A stretch of DNA of 64,000 nt from Gnetum montanum (GCA_015680685.1 MNCI01007695.1:49275-113274), one strand, 5' to 3'; positions 34,600 to 47,559 are shown, counted from the stretch's first letter. Program-made: numbers and translations. The notes: generated by a model not told the origin, from the sequence alone.

Positions 34600-35979
34600 T
34601 TTATAGAAAAAGAGAGTATTCCCCTCAAGTAGATTATCAAACTTGATTGTGTTGGTGCTTGAGCTTATATCCTCTTGTAAGACTTTTTCTTCACTTTCAT
34701 CCCTAGCTTGCCTTTCATGTGTTTCTCCTACTAGAATAGCTCTGCATTCCTTATTTAGAGGTGTTAGCTATTGAATCTCAACTCTTATGTTTGAGATTTC
34801 TCCTTTTAACTTATTATGAACTGCATCAAGTTTTTTATTCAAAAATTTCTTTATCTTCCTACATAAGTAATGTTAGATGAGAATCTCTTCTCGTAGTTCA
34901 ATATAACTTTCATCATTTTTAGTTTGTCGATCATTAGTAGCTTGAGATGACTCTTCCTTTGTCAGTGTCATGCATATGAGATGAGAATCTTTATCTTTGG
35001 TAGAGTCATCAACTTCTTCTTCACTCTACTCATCATCATCCCAACTTGTATAGAAGTTGGTCTTTTCTAAGTCTTCATCATTGGATTTGTTCTTTTTCTA
35101 CCACCTTCTATTGCTAGGACATTCAGAGGCCATATGGCCTCTTCCACCACAAAGCCAAAATTTTATAGAATAGAAATCAAGGTTTGAACTTAAATTTTTT
35201 TTGCCTCTTTCTTTATCTTTAAATAGATTGGATCTTTGCTGATTTGATCCCTTACTTCTTTGAGGGAAAGGCAATCTCATCTTTGATATCTACATCATGT
35301 TCATTAAGCTCCTTCTCCTTGGAGGTCATCTTTAGAGTGATGGGTTTTTCTTGGATAGCTCCTTCACTTATGAGATTCATTTCATAAGCAATGAGAGTAC
35401 TTTGAAGCTATTCAAATTTCAAAGTTGAAAAATCTTTGATTTCCTCCATGGTTGTGACATTTGTTTTGAACTCTAACTTGAGTGTTCTGATCACTTTAAT
35501 ATGACATCACTCTTTGACAAATCTATGCTATTTCCTCTAATGGCCACAACAAGAATATTCACTCTAGAAAAGTAATCTTTTATTTTCTCACCTTCTCTCA
35601 TTTTTAGCTTATTTTATTCACTTTGTAAAACCAACAACTTAAATTTTTTAACTATTGAGCTTCCTTCATAAGTAGCCTCTAATGTTTGCCAAATTTCTTT
35701 ACATCCAACTACTCTATTAAACTTAGATTTACTTAGAGCACAACATAAATAATTTTTGACCTTTAAATCAAACATAAATTTATCTTTCTCCTCTTGTGTC
35801 CATTTGTTGCATGGCTTGATGGTTTCAATGGAGTTGTCAATGGAAGGAGTGTAGCCTTTAAGGATGGACTCCTAAACTTCAAACTTGATCAATTCAAAGA
35901 AACCCTGCATCCTTGTCTTCGAATAGGAAAAGTTGAATCCATCAAACATGGATGGCTTTGTATATGATGTCCCCTCCAT
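34600..35979 (-). pseudogene. gag: Copia gag, broken
   Basis: The minus-strand ATG at 35979 opens MEGTSYTKPSMFDGFNFSYS, followed by a UBN2/copia gag core: KFMFDLKVKNYLCCALS, EIWQTLEATYEGSS, then KMREGEKIKDYFSRV. The basic segment at 35280-35110 leads to a zinc knuckle FWLCGGRGHMASEC, where the first Cys of the usual C-x2-C-x4-H-x4-C is Phe. An acidic segment SWDDDE follows near 35040 and a Lys/Glu-rich helical tail reaches about 34600. Several stops and shifts are present. Confidence 0.8.
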
Positions 35980-36017
35980 TGTTCACTCTTGATGTTGAAG
36001 ATGAATGAAGAGTACTA

Positions 36018-36030
36018 GTCTCTGATACCA
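36018..36030 (-). promoter_or_regulatory. Copia primer-binding site
   Basis: Read on the minus strand it is TGGTATCAGAGAC, the usual complement of initiator Met-tRNA, located 39 bases before the gag ATG. Confidence 0.85.
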
Positions 36031-37279
36031 CCAGAGGATCGATGAACTTAGAATGGAGGAGGGATGAATAAGTTTCCAAAATTAAAAATTCTTCAAAATA
36101 AAGCACACATCAAATTTAACATGGTTTCCCAACTTGGGTAGTCCACACTTGGAGGGTAGTTCACTAGCACACCTCCAAACTTTGTTACTCTCAAAATGTG
36201 ATTTGAAGGATATCACACCTTGTAAAAGCTCTAAGATCTACTCTAGGATGAATCAATGCCACAAATTCACTTAACCCTATAATGTCCTAACAAGCTTAGA
36301 GTGTGGTTTCTAGGATCCCACAACCTTTATAACTTGAGGTCTACTCCAAAGTGTTGTGGTGCTACACCAACACTCAATCCTGTAGGATCCCAGCAAGCTC
36401 AAGAAGAATGCCTTCCTGCAAGAAGCACATCAACCCCACAGGCAAACAAAAGAGAAATAAAAATTACAAGGAAAGGATGCAAATAAATTTCTGGTCTTGG
36501 TGCTTTTTGGTACAATACAATTGATCACTTCCAACAGTACACAAAAGATAGTACAATGATGTACAAAAATAATACAATAAAGTATACAATGATTTCTTGA
36601 TGTTGACACTTGATTGAACACAATGCTTGCACATTTCCCAAGATAATGAAGTCTTCTTATAGCCTAGATGTTTCTGAAATCACCTTGGAATTCATGCAAC
36701 AGCTACCCAACAATCATTAGAGACATCTTCTTCAAGATCGAGATGTCTCTTTGCATCAGACTTCTATTTAGGGGAGACATATTCTTCAAAAGGGATATGT
36801 CTCTAAGGAGATGTATTCATGTGTAAGAGACATCTTATTCTGAGCAACCTTTAAATTGGCCAAGATGTCTTCATCATGAGGGAGATGTCTTCTCTTAATA
36901 GTAGACATCTACTATTTTTCCAAGACATCTTCATTGATTCTTCTTTACTTCAGCCAAGATGTCTATTGCTNAACATCTTCATTGATTCTTCTTTACTTCA
37001 GCCAAGATGTCTATTGCTGCTAGGAGATGTCTTCATTTGCTAGGAGATGTTTGTTGTTTCTAGAAGACGTCTTCTTTGTACTTTGAAGTCTTCATTCCTT
37101 GTCCATGCTCTTTGAATGCCTACATACTTATCCATGCTTCCTTGAGACCTTGTAGATGTCCTTCTTCTTTGAGCACTCCTTTTGTCTTGATCCATGTTCT
37201 TGTTCTACAACGACAACAATCACACAAGCATCTTTGTTCTTCATTTTTATTAAGGTTTTGACATATTGAAAGGTCAACA
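36031..37279 (-). repeat. Copia LTR copy A (5' LTR, minus strand)
   Basis: On the minus strand it begins TGTTGACCTTTCAATATGTC at 37279 and runs to the primer site. The U3 part (36700-37070) is full of AGATGTCT/AGACATCT words, so short inverted repeats are frequent. The exact inner end is uncertain. An assembly join with one N lies at 36971. Confidence 0.7.
36925..37018. other. Single-N assembly join flanked by a 46-base duplicate
   Basis: Bases 36925-36970 and 36973-37018 are identical and separated by one N (36971) and one A. This is what unmerged overlapping contig ends look like. Confidence 0.85.
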
Positions 37280-38205
37280 CTCTGGACTTTTTTTCTTCAC
37301 AATGTGATTTGAATGATACCACTCAACCACTCTAGAGTGTTTCTTCATTGCCAAACTAATCAACCCCACAAGGTCTTAATAAGCTCAAAATATGGTTTAG
37401 AGGATCTCACAACCTTTAGCTCTACACTAAAGTGTTTTGATGTTACAAAACCACTCAATCTCACATGATCCCAACAAGCTCAACAAAGATGCCTTCTTTC
37501 AAGAAACACATGAACCCCACAGTGCTATAAGAAAGAAACAACAAATATAAAAAGAGTGTAATTAAATTTACAGATCCTTGTACTTGAAGCTTAGTAAAAT
37601 TATAACAAGTAAATGATGTTACAATGAAGGGCAAAAATACATTTACTTTGAGTAGCGAATGATAAGTCTTTCTATGAATAGTGCTTGCACAATTCCCAAG
37701 ATTTTCACATTGTCTTATGGCTTCAGATTTTTTGAAAGTTCCTTAGAATTTGTGCAACAACTATCAAATGACTAGTATAGACATCTTTTTTGAAGTTTAG
37801 ACATCTACCTGAGATAACCCCTAATGCAAGAGAGACATCTACTTGGAAAAGTAGATGTTTGCATTTAGACATCTACTATGTGAGATAGACATATAATGTT
37901 TTCTATATAAGTCTACTTTCCAGAAGCACTTTGAGGTATGAAGCATTTTTATGACCCTTGGGCTTCTCAGAAGTCTTCAAAGCATCTTCACTTGATTTGT
38001 AGACTTTATTTCCATCTATGCTCTCATCTAGTTCACTTAGTCTTCATTTTGACATCTCATTCTGGATCTCATTTCTGAAGTTTTTTTCCTCATTTTGAAG
38101 TTCTTTGCTAATTAATTTTCTAATGTCCCTACAAGATCATAATCATACACATAAATTCTACATTTTTCATTTTCCTTAAGGTTTTGACATACTAAAAGGT
38201 CAACA
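37280..38205 (-). repeat. Copia LTR copy B, head-to-tail with copy A
   Basis: On the minus strand it starts TGTTGACCTTTTAGTATGTC at 38205 and matches copy A block by block (AAACACATGAACCCCAC, CTCAATCTCACATGATCC and AATGTGATTTGAATGATA on the plus strand). It ends at the outer edge of copy A without the last 120 bases or so. The AGACATCTAC words recur at 37790-37890. Confidence 0.7.
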
Positions 38206-41200
38206 TGAATAACAAATAAGCTCTTTTTTACATTAGTAAAAGGGCTTGTAATTGGTTGTATAAATAAGTTTAATTTTGACTTTGTTAGATTATCTAATTA
38301 TGAGTTGACATTTACCACATCAATATGAGCTAATAGAACAAAAATTATTTCCAAAAAGAAAGCCTAAATCAATTTTACAAAGAAAAAAGTGCTCATCCAC
38401 ATCATCATGAGCTATTTCACAAATGAGCTTGTAGAACCAAAATTTTATTCTATAAAGAGTTGTAGATTTGGTTCTTTATGAGAAATATCATTAATTTCCA
38501 CGTGAACTTATGAAATGATGTAATTCATTAAACTAAAAATTTTAGTAGAACATGCTAGCCTATGGAATTTGAGTTTTGATTCCTATGGAATTTCAAATTA
38601 ATTCTATGAGCTTCTTTTAGTAGAAATATCATGTAATTTCCACGTGAACATGCTAGCCTATGGAATGAAAGAAGCTCATAGAATCAAAACTTGTTCTCCT
38701 AACAATATTAATTTCTATTCAACAAAGCCTAGGGTCTATAGAAAACCACTTAGGATTGGTGGAACCTAACAAAGCTCTCATAAGGTTCAAGGAAATATAT
38801 ACACATGTTTGAATTGTGTTTTGAATCCAACAAAGAAAAGTGGGACTATGTGAGTTTAGAAAAGAAAAAAATTTAAAGCTAAGCTTCTAAGGGAAAAACT
38901 CCAAATTGATTTTATGAAGAAAATTCAATAGCCATCAAATTTTTTGAGACCTAAGCCTATGAAGAAATGCAACACTTATAGAACTAGAAATATGATTATA
39001 AAGGAGTTTGACCTTGGTTCTACATTTGAGCTCAAGGATAGGATAAAAATAGCTCCATGTCAACAAAAAGCTTGTAGAACCATAAAATGGTTTTAGAATA
39101 AAGTGCTAATTTGATTCTATAGCCACACTAACTTCACAACTATGCACTAGTAAGATTGAAAGCCTTGAAAAGTAAATGAATCTTGTATTATCATCACACC
39201 TCATAGAATCAAATATTGGTTCTATGACCAATCAGTAAATTGGTTCTACTAAGAGCTCATGTTCATACATTAGCATATCACATCAAAAAGTCCTAAAGCC
39301 TATAGCTTAACAAGGATTGAAGCAATAAATCTATAACTTTAACTCTTAATTTAGAAAAATATATGAGCATCAAAGAAAGCTTTAGGCCTCAGTATAAAAG
39401 GAGTTCTAGAAGTAAAAAAAATGCTAAGCAAGACAAGCTTATTCTAAAAATTATAGAATTAAAACATGGTTATAAACTAATTACCACATCAACTTAGTCC
39501 TATATAAAGCTTAAAAATGGCTAGAAAGGTAGGTTAGAGATTAATTCTACAAAGAAGCTTTATAAATTACAGATTTCATGTCATATTAAGGCTTAGTTAT
39601 TGGATTAGTTTTGTAAATAAAATCTATCCACATTATGAATTAAGCTTGGAATCTTCCAAGGTTTAAGGAGCATGTGATTTTTTAGAGAAGGTAGCCCCTA
39701 AAATTAAAGAAAATACAAGGATTTTGAATAGACATCAAGAACTAATTCCAACAAGCTAGGTTGAAGTAAGCAAATTAAACTCAAAGAATCTTTGAAAATA
39801 GCTATTAACTATCTTTATTTTAATGGAAACATTAGGTCTACCTAGGATATGCCCCTAGGCTAGCAACATTGTGACTGCTTAGTAAGTGCAAAGGGGGTGC
39901 TAGTCCTAGGCATTGAACATAGCACCTCAAGGTACAAAGCCATGTAAGTTAACCAACTAGCCAGTGACCCATGCATAAAAGAGTTATGAATTGTTAGAAC
40001 TACACTAAGCCTTGAATTGAAGATAAAAACTATAGAATAGAGCTACAAAGTTTAGGAGTAAAGACTTTTAAATTTTAGAATAAAGTTTAATTTCAACTTA
40101 AGTTTAATCTTCACTAGATATCTCACAAGAAAAAGGAAGAAATGACACATAGATTTTAGGATGTCAACACTCTTAGATTCTTAGAATACCTACAAACCTT
40201 TAAACTTAATATTTTCCAACTAAAAATCCATAAGAATGAGGATGAGTTATTTGAAATTAATAAAGAACATAACTATGTAAAGAAATTCAAGCTTGTTTCC
40301 TTTGGATCCATAGAAAAATGGTGCTAGACCTATGAAAAATAAGGTCTACACAAGTTAGGATTCCACCTAAGAAACAATATAATCAAAGATGTAAAAAATA
40401 GGGTAGTAGCTAAAATCATCTACAAGAGCTATAAGCTCCAATTTAAAGCATTTCATTGACCTTAGAATGAAGAAGAGCTATGTACTATATAGGATCCAAA
40501 AACATAATATAAGTGAGGAAGAAGCTGAACAAATAAATGTAGAAACTATTTCAGGAAAATTTTGGTTTCATACTAATGCAAGGAAGGTTGTGAAACTTAT
40601 ATCATCATAGCTAGCAAAGGCATGAGGATATAGAACCACCATCCTAAAGGCTAATGAACTTAGGTTTTCTCATAGAATTTTCATTTTAGCACTTAATTTA
40701 TTCTCAAGTTAAGAAATAAGTTTTATGGTAGATTATCATATATGGACAATAGCAACTTTAGAGAATGGTAAAAATTTATTTCTTATTCAATATATGGATT
40801 ATATTCTATAGTAAATCTTGTCAATAATACATGAGTAGGGTGCATAACTTAACCTTAGCTCCTTCCTAATGGATTTTATTTCAAGTGAAGTACCCAAGGT
40901 AGAGTGAACATTGCTCAATTTTCATAGGATATAGTATACAATGTAGAGCTTAGCATTAGGTTTCCTATTATGATTTTTTAAAAATTATGTATGAAAGAAG
41001 CTATTTTTATTTTTAAGCCTTTGAATTTATGATAAGTTATGTCTACCCACTACTTTTCAAATTTATTATGGGAATTTTTCATCCAAGAATAGATTAGCAG
41101 ATCATTGAGGAGATAAAAGATAAATGTAAAGGGGTTGTCTTCTTTCATGCCAAATATAATATGATTTTAATTGTAGGTTTTCAAGGAAAGGCTCATAAGT

Positions 41201-43249
41201 TTTTAATATTAGTAGCTTCTTATTTCGAAATGTTGAAATTGGGGAGATATATGTAGGAACGCCCATTAAGATATGATTATAAGTACAAGAAGGCTTTCCC
41301 AGCAAAGTTTAACTTTTTGGAATTCAATAATGCATGACATCTAAAATGTATGGCCACAAAGTTTATGGAATAGTATGATCTTCCAATCTATCTAGAATTT
41401 ATTTAACTATGAAAACAAGGAAAATCCATTAGCCTAATGAAACAGATAATGTATACCAAAGAGGTTCACATAAAGAAGTAAATTAGGCAAAGGAAGAAGT
41501 AGAAGAATAGTTGAGAAGAAGCCTATCAATGAAGCTCCTAGCATCGTTATGTAATATGTTTACATGGGAGCCATGTAGATGGCTCAAAAGTAGGGATAAT
41601 ATATTAGCTAGAGATTTCTCTAAGAAGCATATAATGATTATGAGAAATAACTATTTTTCATGGAATTTAGAGAATCTAGAAGAAGCTTTTCCTAAGAGGT
41701 ATCTATTGAATGGAGCTAAATTCTCTAGAGTCAAAGCTGAATGGAAGGCTAGAATTAAAGCTATTAAGGAAAATAAGAAGCATCAACAACAATATTAACA
41801 ATAGAAGCTAGAAAAAAAATAATAAAATATTTTGACATAGAAACAATAGCAACATACAGAGAGCTTAGCCCTTAAGGATTCATCTCTTGCTTTGACCACT
41901 TTGGATTTCCCTTCTAGCTATCCTATGAAAAGAGCTCCAAGGTCCTTAAAAGTAAAGGATAAAGAAGGAAGGATCACTTTGAGCCAAAAGCATCAAACCA
42001 ATCTCAATACTAAATCTAACATTATCTTTTCATATAAGAAATATGACCCACTAATAGAAGGATAAAAGCTAAACATGTCACATAGGACATGTCAAAGGCC
42101 ATAGCTATATTGGTTGAAGATATCAGACAAGTAGAAAATGATTGAATTACTAAGTTCAAATACTTTTTAATACAAAATAAAAAAGAAATAATAAGGCTAA
42201 TGAATGAGTTGAAATATTTCAAGGAGCTACATGAGCAAATGAAAGTAGTAAGCATAATAAAAAAATCTTTACTAGAAAATAAGGAAAAAGTTTATCAACA
42301 ACTAGAAAAGTGGTTAGCTATTGTGAGATTAAAATTAGAAGAGGCCATAAAATGCAAAGTTTCATATCAATCATTCATGCTACAACTTTCAAATTTCATA
42401 TCAATCATTGAGCTCAAATTTCAAAGGAATAGGTGAAGGAAGTTAAGCAAAAGAAGGCCTTTTATGAAAAGACTGATTAAAGAGTTTAGAACTTCATCAT
42501 GACAACTACAAAAATGAGAGACAGTGAATTAAGATTCAAGAAAGATTTCCTAGATAACACAATGATGGAAATTATTAAGATTATGGTCAAAAGTAATCAA
42601 AAGAAAACTAAATTCAAGTAGGCTTACACAATAGCAGGATCTACAGTAAGCGAATTGGCCAATTTTTTCTTCATGTTATGAGCAAATGAATTGAGTGCTA
42701 AGTAAGTCATTCAAAAGCTAGACTAATCAGAGCTATTAATTAGCTAAGATTATTTACAGATATGGAAAAATATTTTAGTAACTAGCAATTAAGGGCCAGT
42801 AGATTTAGAGGATAAAGATGGATTTTGATACTTTCTAACAACTATCAAAAATTTTATACTTGTATAAAGAAGCTATCAAAATGATTAAACCATGAATATA
42901 GTTTATTATTATATTTGATGTAACCACCTTAGCTAATCTATAAATTTGGAGGTAGATTGTAACTTAGCTAGGGATAGGAAAGACGAATGGAAGAAAAGAT
43001 TAATTTTAGAAGCATGTTCTTGACATTTCATTGAAATTTAAGTAGGTTTTAATTTCTCTTTAGGCTTGTTCTCTTTGTCATGGCTATTTAGTCTCATGGC
43101 TTAATTAATGGCTTAGCTAGAATGCCTCTTCTTTATATTAGTAAATGGTAGTTTTGAAATGAGCTATTTTCTTCATATATAAATGTTTAGCTTATATTTT
43201 TATTATATCCATCATATAAGATAGCTTAGATAAGTATTCATTCTAGATG
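38206..43249. repeat. Old degenerate repeat region, family not determined
   Basis: It is AT-rich. From 38.3 to 39.3 kb an AGCTYRTAGAAYCAAAA word recurs about six times (for example near 38330, 38425, 38675, 38975, 39070 and 39210). 39300-41450 has no recognisable content except a tRNA-tail-like phrase near 39930. 41480-42620 contains coding remains listed separately. The region continues after the solo LTR at 45503. Confidence 0.45.
41480..42620 (+). pseudogene. Relic of a Lys/Glu-rich coiled-coil protein, probably retroelement-derived
   Basis: Open pieces at 41511-41798 and 42200-42436 belong to a longer worn reading path with stops and shifts. The first has a basic end with KAEWKARIKAIKENKK. 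The second has LKYFKELHEQMK, KKSLLENKEKVYQQLEKW and similar heptad-like Leu/Lys/Glu spacing that suggests coiled coil. No enzymatic motif is seen. I do not recognise the family. Confidence 0.4.
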
Positions 43250-43254
43250 AACAT
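43250..43254. repeat. Target-site duplication of the solo LTR, left (AACAT)
   Basis: AACAT before the LTR is repeated exactly at 45498-45502. Confidence 0.75.
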
Positions 43255-45497
43255 TATCACACCCCAAAACGTACACTTAAATAATCCATGTTTAAGTCCC
43301 ACAAAACTTATTATTTGGCATGTGACATCATAATACTTATAACCAAAATAAATTAATCACCATAAGCATAATAAATCTTAAAAAAAGTGCATGGTAAACT
43401 AAAATACACACTATAGTACTTTAAGTAGCAATTTCATTAACCACAATTCGTAAATGTTTCTCATCATTTAACAAGTTTAAAGCCTCAAAAGAAAGTTGAT
43501 AATATCAAACATTACAATAGCTCAAATACATCATGATCATCATAACAATATAATAAAAATATGAAAACATCAAGGAAAGCTCTAGAGATCCAACTTCATC
43601 ACCATTAAGCTCCTATCTTCTACCATCTCGATCTACATCCACACATGCAACAAGAATTAGAAACCTTCTACTAGAGCTAATCACCTTGGTGCACTTGGAA
43701 CAAGTTGATGAATATGGTACATACTACACAAGAAGCCATCTTAAGATCCATGAGATTAGATACCAAAAGTTAAATTCAAAACCATGATATCCATAAAATA
43801 TCAAGAGATAGGTAAACTAAAAATGTACTAGAATTAATCATTTATAAGGACTATTGGTCCACAAAGGTCTTATCTTTCTTGGATGCTATCAGCAATCCCC
43901 CTCAAGGACTAGTTGACCAACCGCACTTGATCTTGGATGAACCAAATATAAAAGCAAGCTCACATGGATTACCTATCTAGTATTTTTCATCAAGAAAAGT
44001 AGCCACTTAACATTCACAAGTGATGTGAGCAAATATCGATTGGCTAAATAGTTCTTTCATAATTCATTTCCATTGTCACAACCTAAATTTAATCATAGGT
44101 AATGTGGATCATGAAAGGAAGCAAATCTTAGCCTTCATAATGCCTACCCATTGACACTTACATCTAGCTACCTAGGGCATGATCATAAGCAACATGGGTC
44201 AAGTTCTAGAGGCCAACCTATACTCCCCACAATGATTACCCATTGATCCCATTAAAAGGCATCCTCAAGAGGTAAAAAATGAGGCATCAAAGGTCAATAA
44301 TGATTCCAAGATCATAAATGAACAAGAAATAGTAACCACAAGATAACCAAAAAATGGCATTTTTTTACCTAATTTTGGATGCATCCAAATATGTTTTAAT
44401 AAGTTCAACATATTTCAAGATTATAGGGAGCCCATTTGAGCATAAAATAGAGCTTCATACTTTAGTTTGGATGGTTTTTTGAACATTCCTTGCAGGAGAG
44501 ATGTCTTAACTTACAAGGAGAAGTCTCTTGAAAGATGTATTCAATCTAGAAGATGTCTCTAGGGAGATATCTTAGGATCTCTCTATATGTCTCCTGCATT
44601 GGAGATACATCTTTCTACAACTCCTAAACTTTGAGAAAGACATCTTCCTAGCTTTCAAGATGTCTTTTTTAGTCAATAAGAATATCAAAATAGACACAAG
44701 AGATTAATAATATGATAACATTTATTAGAGACTTAAAAAACAAGGATGACAACACTAGTAATAAAGAAATAATAATTAGATATTAAAACATACAATGAAA
44801 TAAATCTTGAACAAGTTACTCTACCATAACAATCTAAGGAACAACAAGTAAATTTGCAACACACAAAGCTAAGTGCTAAGAAGTTTGATCATGAAAATAG
44901 AGGAAGAAATTACTAAAGAGTAAGTGCAATCATGCATGAGAGATGAAATCACTCTATTAAATACAAGATTAAAAAATTCTAGCCAATATAGCAATAATGG
45001 ATTCTATGGCTTATAATGAATTATCTTCTTAATCAAATTCATGGTAAGTAAAAAAGTTCAAATAAGAGTTTGGTAAATAATAGAAGAGATCCAATTCATG
45101 TAGGAGAACAAATAAAAAAAAGCTTTATGCAAGTTTATGAAAAAATGATATTTTTCCAAAACTTCCATACATTAGTTCATAGCATATGCCACCTTCTATC
45201 AACCTATTCATAACAAGAAATGCTAAGAAATCAATAACATTCAAATCCAAAAACTCAATAAAACAATGTTAACAAAAGATGCTAGTTTATGTCAAAATGA
45301 GAATTTACAAGAGGAATATTTTCAGAAAGGAAGACCATAAAAATATATGGTAAGTTAAATAAAATATTCAAAAATATAATGGAATACAAATTAACTATTA
45401 CAAGGTGATGAGATCAAATCCTCCACAAGATATAAATTAACCAAAGATCATAAAAGTTAGAGGTAGACCAAGGGGGTTAAGAAAGTAGGCTGTTACA
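43255..45497. repeat. Solo LTR (2.2 kb) with 5-bp target duplication
   Basis: It starts TATCACACCCCAAAACG (TG start apparently TA now) and ends GGCTGTTACA, flanked by AACAT on both sides. No primer site, polypurine tract or internal coding adjoins it. Inside, 44490-44690 carries AGATGTCT-type words like those of the copia LTR. Solo LTRs arise by recombination between the two LTRs of one element. Orientation is not assigned. Confidence 0.72.
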
Positions 45498-46489
45498 AAC
45501 ATAATGTGGAGTTAGCACTATTTTTGGATTGTAAGTTTGAGCTAAAAATCATATATCATTCTTTGAAGCCTAGGTTCTATATAGCGGTTTTCTTGTTATT
45601 AGATTTGGAGAAGCTTGGTTACAAATAACTTAAATTTATAAAATAGTCTCTTTCATAAAATTGTATATTTACTATTAAATGATTTGATTACCTAGAACTT
45701 CATAATTAAAAGAGCTATTGAGATTTATGTTTGGATCAAAGAGGATAGCTAAAGGAGAAAGCTAATTAGTTATTTATAATCTTAAAAAATAGTTTGTTAT
45801 TTTATTAACTTTTGCATAATAAGAATAATTCTCAATCACAACCATTAGCTCAATAACCTTGTTATAGCTATTTAGAGGTATATGTGCCTTTGTGGGTCCA
45901 AGGACCAACAACTAGTTAAAATAAGTGAATATACTATTTAAAAAGGATCATTTTCCTACACCAACAAATGTTTACTTTGAACTACATTTTATCTCAAAGC
46001 TTTGATAGAGGAGGAATCTTATATGAAACATAATAATGCAAAGACAATGGTACATACATATATACAATAATAATTGTAATTCTTAGTCAAAAATGAAAAG
46101 TTACTAGAGTAAATGCTTGGAAGAGCAATGAAACAAGTGGAAAAGGTAAAAAATGAGAAGAGCCATGTGAAGAAAGTAAAGAATATGAGGGTTTAAGTGG
46201 GTATTGATAGGGTTCAAATTAACAATTAGGGTTTGGCATGTGTCACATTGAACTAGACATATGTTAATTTGATGAAACTCATGGAATCATCTTTTGAAAG
46301 TTAATTAATCTTGACAATGGTCAACTAGTCTAGCGACTTCAATTAGCCCCTAAAATCATTCCAAATTTTCTTCATCATAAAATTCACCTTTAAAATAATC
46401 TAAAGTTCAAAACATAAATATTGCTCCCAGTAATCATGCTTTAAAAGATACTTAAAGTCATAATTGCATACTTGGAATGCACTCTAATT
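45498..46489. repeat. Target duplication AACAT (45498-45502), then continued degenerate repeat
   Basis: AACAT completes the solo-LTR target duplication. The rest to 46489 is AT-rich with no recognised coding or RNA gene. Confidence 0.45.
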
Positions 46490-46630
46490 GGGACATTCAT
46501 GTTAAGACTACACTATTCTTGTTACCTTAGAATTAGTGTGGACTACTCTTGTCATAATCACTGAAAGTTGTAGTCACTCTTATCACTCTAAGATCATTGT
46601 GAATCATTCTTGTTACACCCACTTAGAATA
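46490..46630. repeat. 30-bp minisatellite, left part
   Basis: Units of about 30 bases follow CCATTCTTGTTACCTTAGAA plus a TNANTGTGGA end: 46510, 46542, 46572 and 46602 by eye. The array is interrupted by element 2 and resumes at 53090. Confidence 0.7.
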
Positions 46631-46635
46631 CATAT
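46631..46635. repeat. Target-site duplication of element 2, left (CATAT)
   Basis: CATAT against CATAC at 53090-53094, four of five bases equal. Confidence 0.6.
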
Positions 46636-47539
46636 TAATAAGTCATGTTCTAGTAGGCCCAATTATTGGAGCCCTGTTATTGAAGCCCTGATACAAGATA
46701 TGGTTTGTTACGCCTGGCTATCGGACCCCCAACATTGTAGCCATGATATCGCATCAACCGCGATATCATGTACGCGATATTGCATTCGTCGCCGCGATAT
46801 CGCAACTTGTCTCAAGTTCTATAAATAAGAGGCAGCTTTCCTTGTTATAGTTAATCAGTTTAGAGTTTGATTTTAGTTTTTACTTTTCTTCTCAACCCTT
46901 TTCCTCCCAGTGTTTGCCCGCTGTGTGGTGATTGTAATTGCACAACATCTTTATTCGAGTGTGACGTACTTGGACACGCACATGATCAGCGATAAAGATC
47001 AAGATTACTTCATCATTGCAGCATTCACTTAGCTTAATTATTTAATTAATTTTTATTTACTACTTTCTTAGTTAATATCTCTTCACCCTAAACTCCTGTT
47101 AAACGTGGAATGAGTATGACTTGATTACAAGCATTTAAGTGTGACTACTTGGTACCTAGTAGCGTACCTAGGATCTATGCTTGGTAATCCCAGTGGTAGT
47201 CATGCATGTAGTTCAAGATGTGTGCAAATAATTAAGGAATGGATGCTCATCGCACTTAGGATAGCTAGATTCTCTCTCACCCTTTCTCTCTTAGCTTAGA
47301 TAATATTACCCTCCATTTCCTTCAGGAGTAGCATTAGGTTAGGAACACATCATACACCTCACTCTGGACTAAACCATATGTGACAAAGTTAATACTAGTC
47401 CAAGTGGGAAGATAGCAAACTACGACCTAAGGCTAACTATTTAGATATCACAACTAGTCTATCTACGGAGTTCGATCAAATCGCACATGTAACGATTGTA
47501 TTCATATGGTTGAGTGTAGGGGTACCTCGCCACTCATCA
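46636..47539 (+). repeat. Element 2, 5' LTR
   Basis: It starts TAATAAGTCATG (TG start changed) and ends CTCATCA. TATAAATA is at 46820-46827. Just upstream, 46745-46805 has CpG-rich palindromic words GATATCGC, CGCGATATCATG and CGCGATATCGC, unusual for this AT-rich window. Confidence 0.9.
46820..46827 (+). promoter_or_regulatory. TATA box of element 2, 5' LTR
   Basis: TATAAATA in AAGTTCTATAAATAAGAGGC. It is conserved at 52365-52372 in the 3' LTR. Confidence 0.75.
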
Positions 47540-47540
47540 T

Positions 47541-47559
47541 TGGCACCATTGCTGGGGAC
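47541..47559 (+). promoter_or_regulatory. Element 2 primer-binding site
   Basis: TGGCACCATTGCTGGGGAC lies one base after the LTR. It closely resembles the TGGCGCCGTTGCCGGGGA site of Athila/Tat-type plant gypsy elements. Confidence 0.88.

Larger units (their letters stand above)
33701..36030 (-). mobile_element. Ty1/copia internal region, minus strand, decayed and truncated
   Basis: A tRNA-iMet-type primer site, gag and a gag tail are recognisable, but no protease, integrase or RT could be placed before the sequence loses coding character near 33700. The element therefore looks 3'-truncated. Its LTR lies at 36031-37279. Confidence 0.7.

Noticed and set aside
39880-40000. tRNA gene
   Set aside because: Only a short phrase resembles a tRNA 3' half; no cloverleaf or A/B boxes could be drawn. 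The same holds near 55377 and 55822.
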